Shown here: positions 32,680-32,728 of the stretch, piece after piece | Numbering within the stretch: position 1 is the first letter of the stretch | How the letters are laid out: every line of letters starts with the position of its first letter | Origin: an uncultured Bacteroidales bacterium | GTDB lineage: Bacteria > Bacteroidota > Bacteroidia > Bacteroidales > Bacteroidaceae | DNA: 32,728 bases | Assembly: GCA_902791295.1 (NCBI GenBank) | Contig: CADAVI010000008.1 | Location: forward strand, 1 to 32,728 | Reading direction: 5' to 3' | The notes under the pieces: generated by a model | Database searches by the model: none | Told to the model about the DNA's origin: nothing | Seen by the model: only the letters and a program-made list of their open reading frames with translations | Made by a program: the position numbers and the translations under genes

Positions 32680-32728
32680 CAAAAAAAAGGTGAATTAGAA
32701 AAAAAACATGACGTCGGGAAGTTTCAAA

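Noticed and set aside
32647-32682. ATG at 32682 as the start of the carbamoyltransferase
   Set aside because: It lies upstream of the -7 promoter box and adds 12 residues absent from the family.

Overview
The window reads as Bacteroidota, most likely Bacteroidales/Prevotellaceae. Six intergenic regions carry a TAnnTTTG-type -7 box and a seventh carries a near match, and starts lack strong Shine-Dalgarno sequences. The gene set also fits: a succinylornithine-type carbamoyltransferase, a Bacteroides-type YbeY, an M64 peptidase, and a secreted GH31 ending in a short YDLTGRR...GFYI...GKK tail. The coding DNA is GC-rich with AT-rich intergenic regions. No tRNA, rRNA, CRISPR array, insertion sequence or transposase was found.

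Layout. 1-247: end of a zinc M15A-type peptidase cut by the window edge, followed by a bidirectional terminator. 386-4615 (minus): an RND efflux pair (lipoprotein adaptor and inner-membrane permease) without an outer-membrane channel gene. 4616-5011: divergent regulatory region with a doubtful 58-aa membrane ORF. 5012-9851 (plus): xylB, xylA and an unusual membrane-anchored AraC-type regulator. 9967-13755: a large secreted GH31, probable alpha-xylosidase, with its own promoter. 13775-20040 (minus): a tightly packed five-gene run of secreted protein, DMT transporter-HAD phosphatase fusion, GNAT acetyltransferase with an extra N-terminal module, GH51 arabinofuranosidase and glycerate kinase. 20185-21528 (plus): secreted M64 metallopeptidase. 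21596-27560 (minus): ychF-lgt-flippase-dapB-lepB-ybeY, nearly all overlapping or close, a housekeeping and envelope-biogenesis operon. 27639-30914 (minus): Kef-type antiporter and nadA. 31135-32646 (minus): SpoU methyltransferase and the arginine-pathway carbamoyltransferase.

Functional picture. The 5-17 kb part is a pentose module. GH31 would release xylose from xyloglucan-type oligosaccharides, GH51 would release arabinose, and XylA/XylB would carry xylose to xylulose 5-phosphate. The regulator has a periplasmic propeller/Y_Y_Y sensor, one membrane span and a cytoplasmic AraC domain, but no kinase or receiver, so it could couple the sugar signal directly to DNA. A 9-bp direct repeat at exactly 21-bp spacing lies just upstream of the GH31 promoter as a candidate operator.

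Most notable non-gene signals: (1) a 12-bp perfect inverted repeat flanking the nadA promoter, the geometry of an invertible promoter; (2) 7-bp-period tandem arrays of three different sequences at five gene junctions, one supplying the end of two genes that share a 22-bp identical 3' coding end, another supplying the TTG start of ybeY; (3) a 19-bp perfect inverted repeat between the convergent M64 and ybeY genes.
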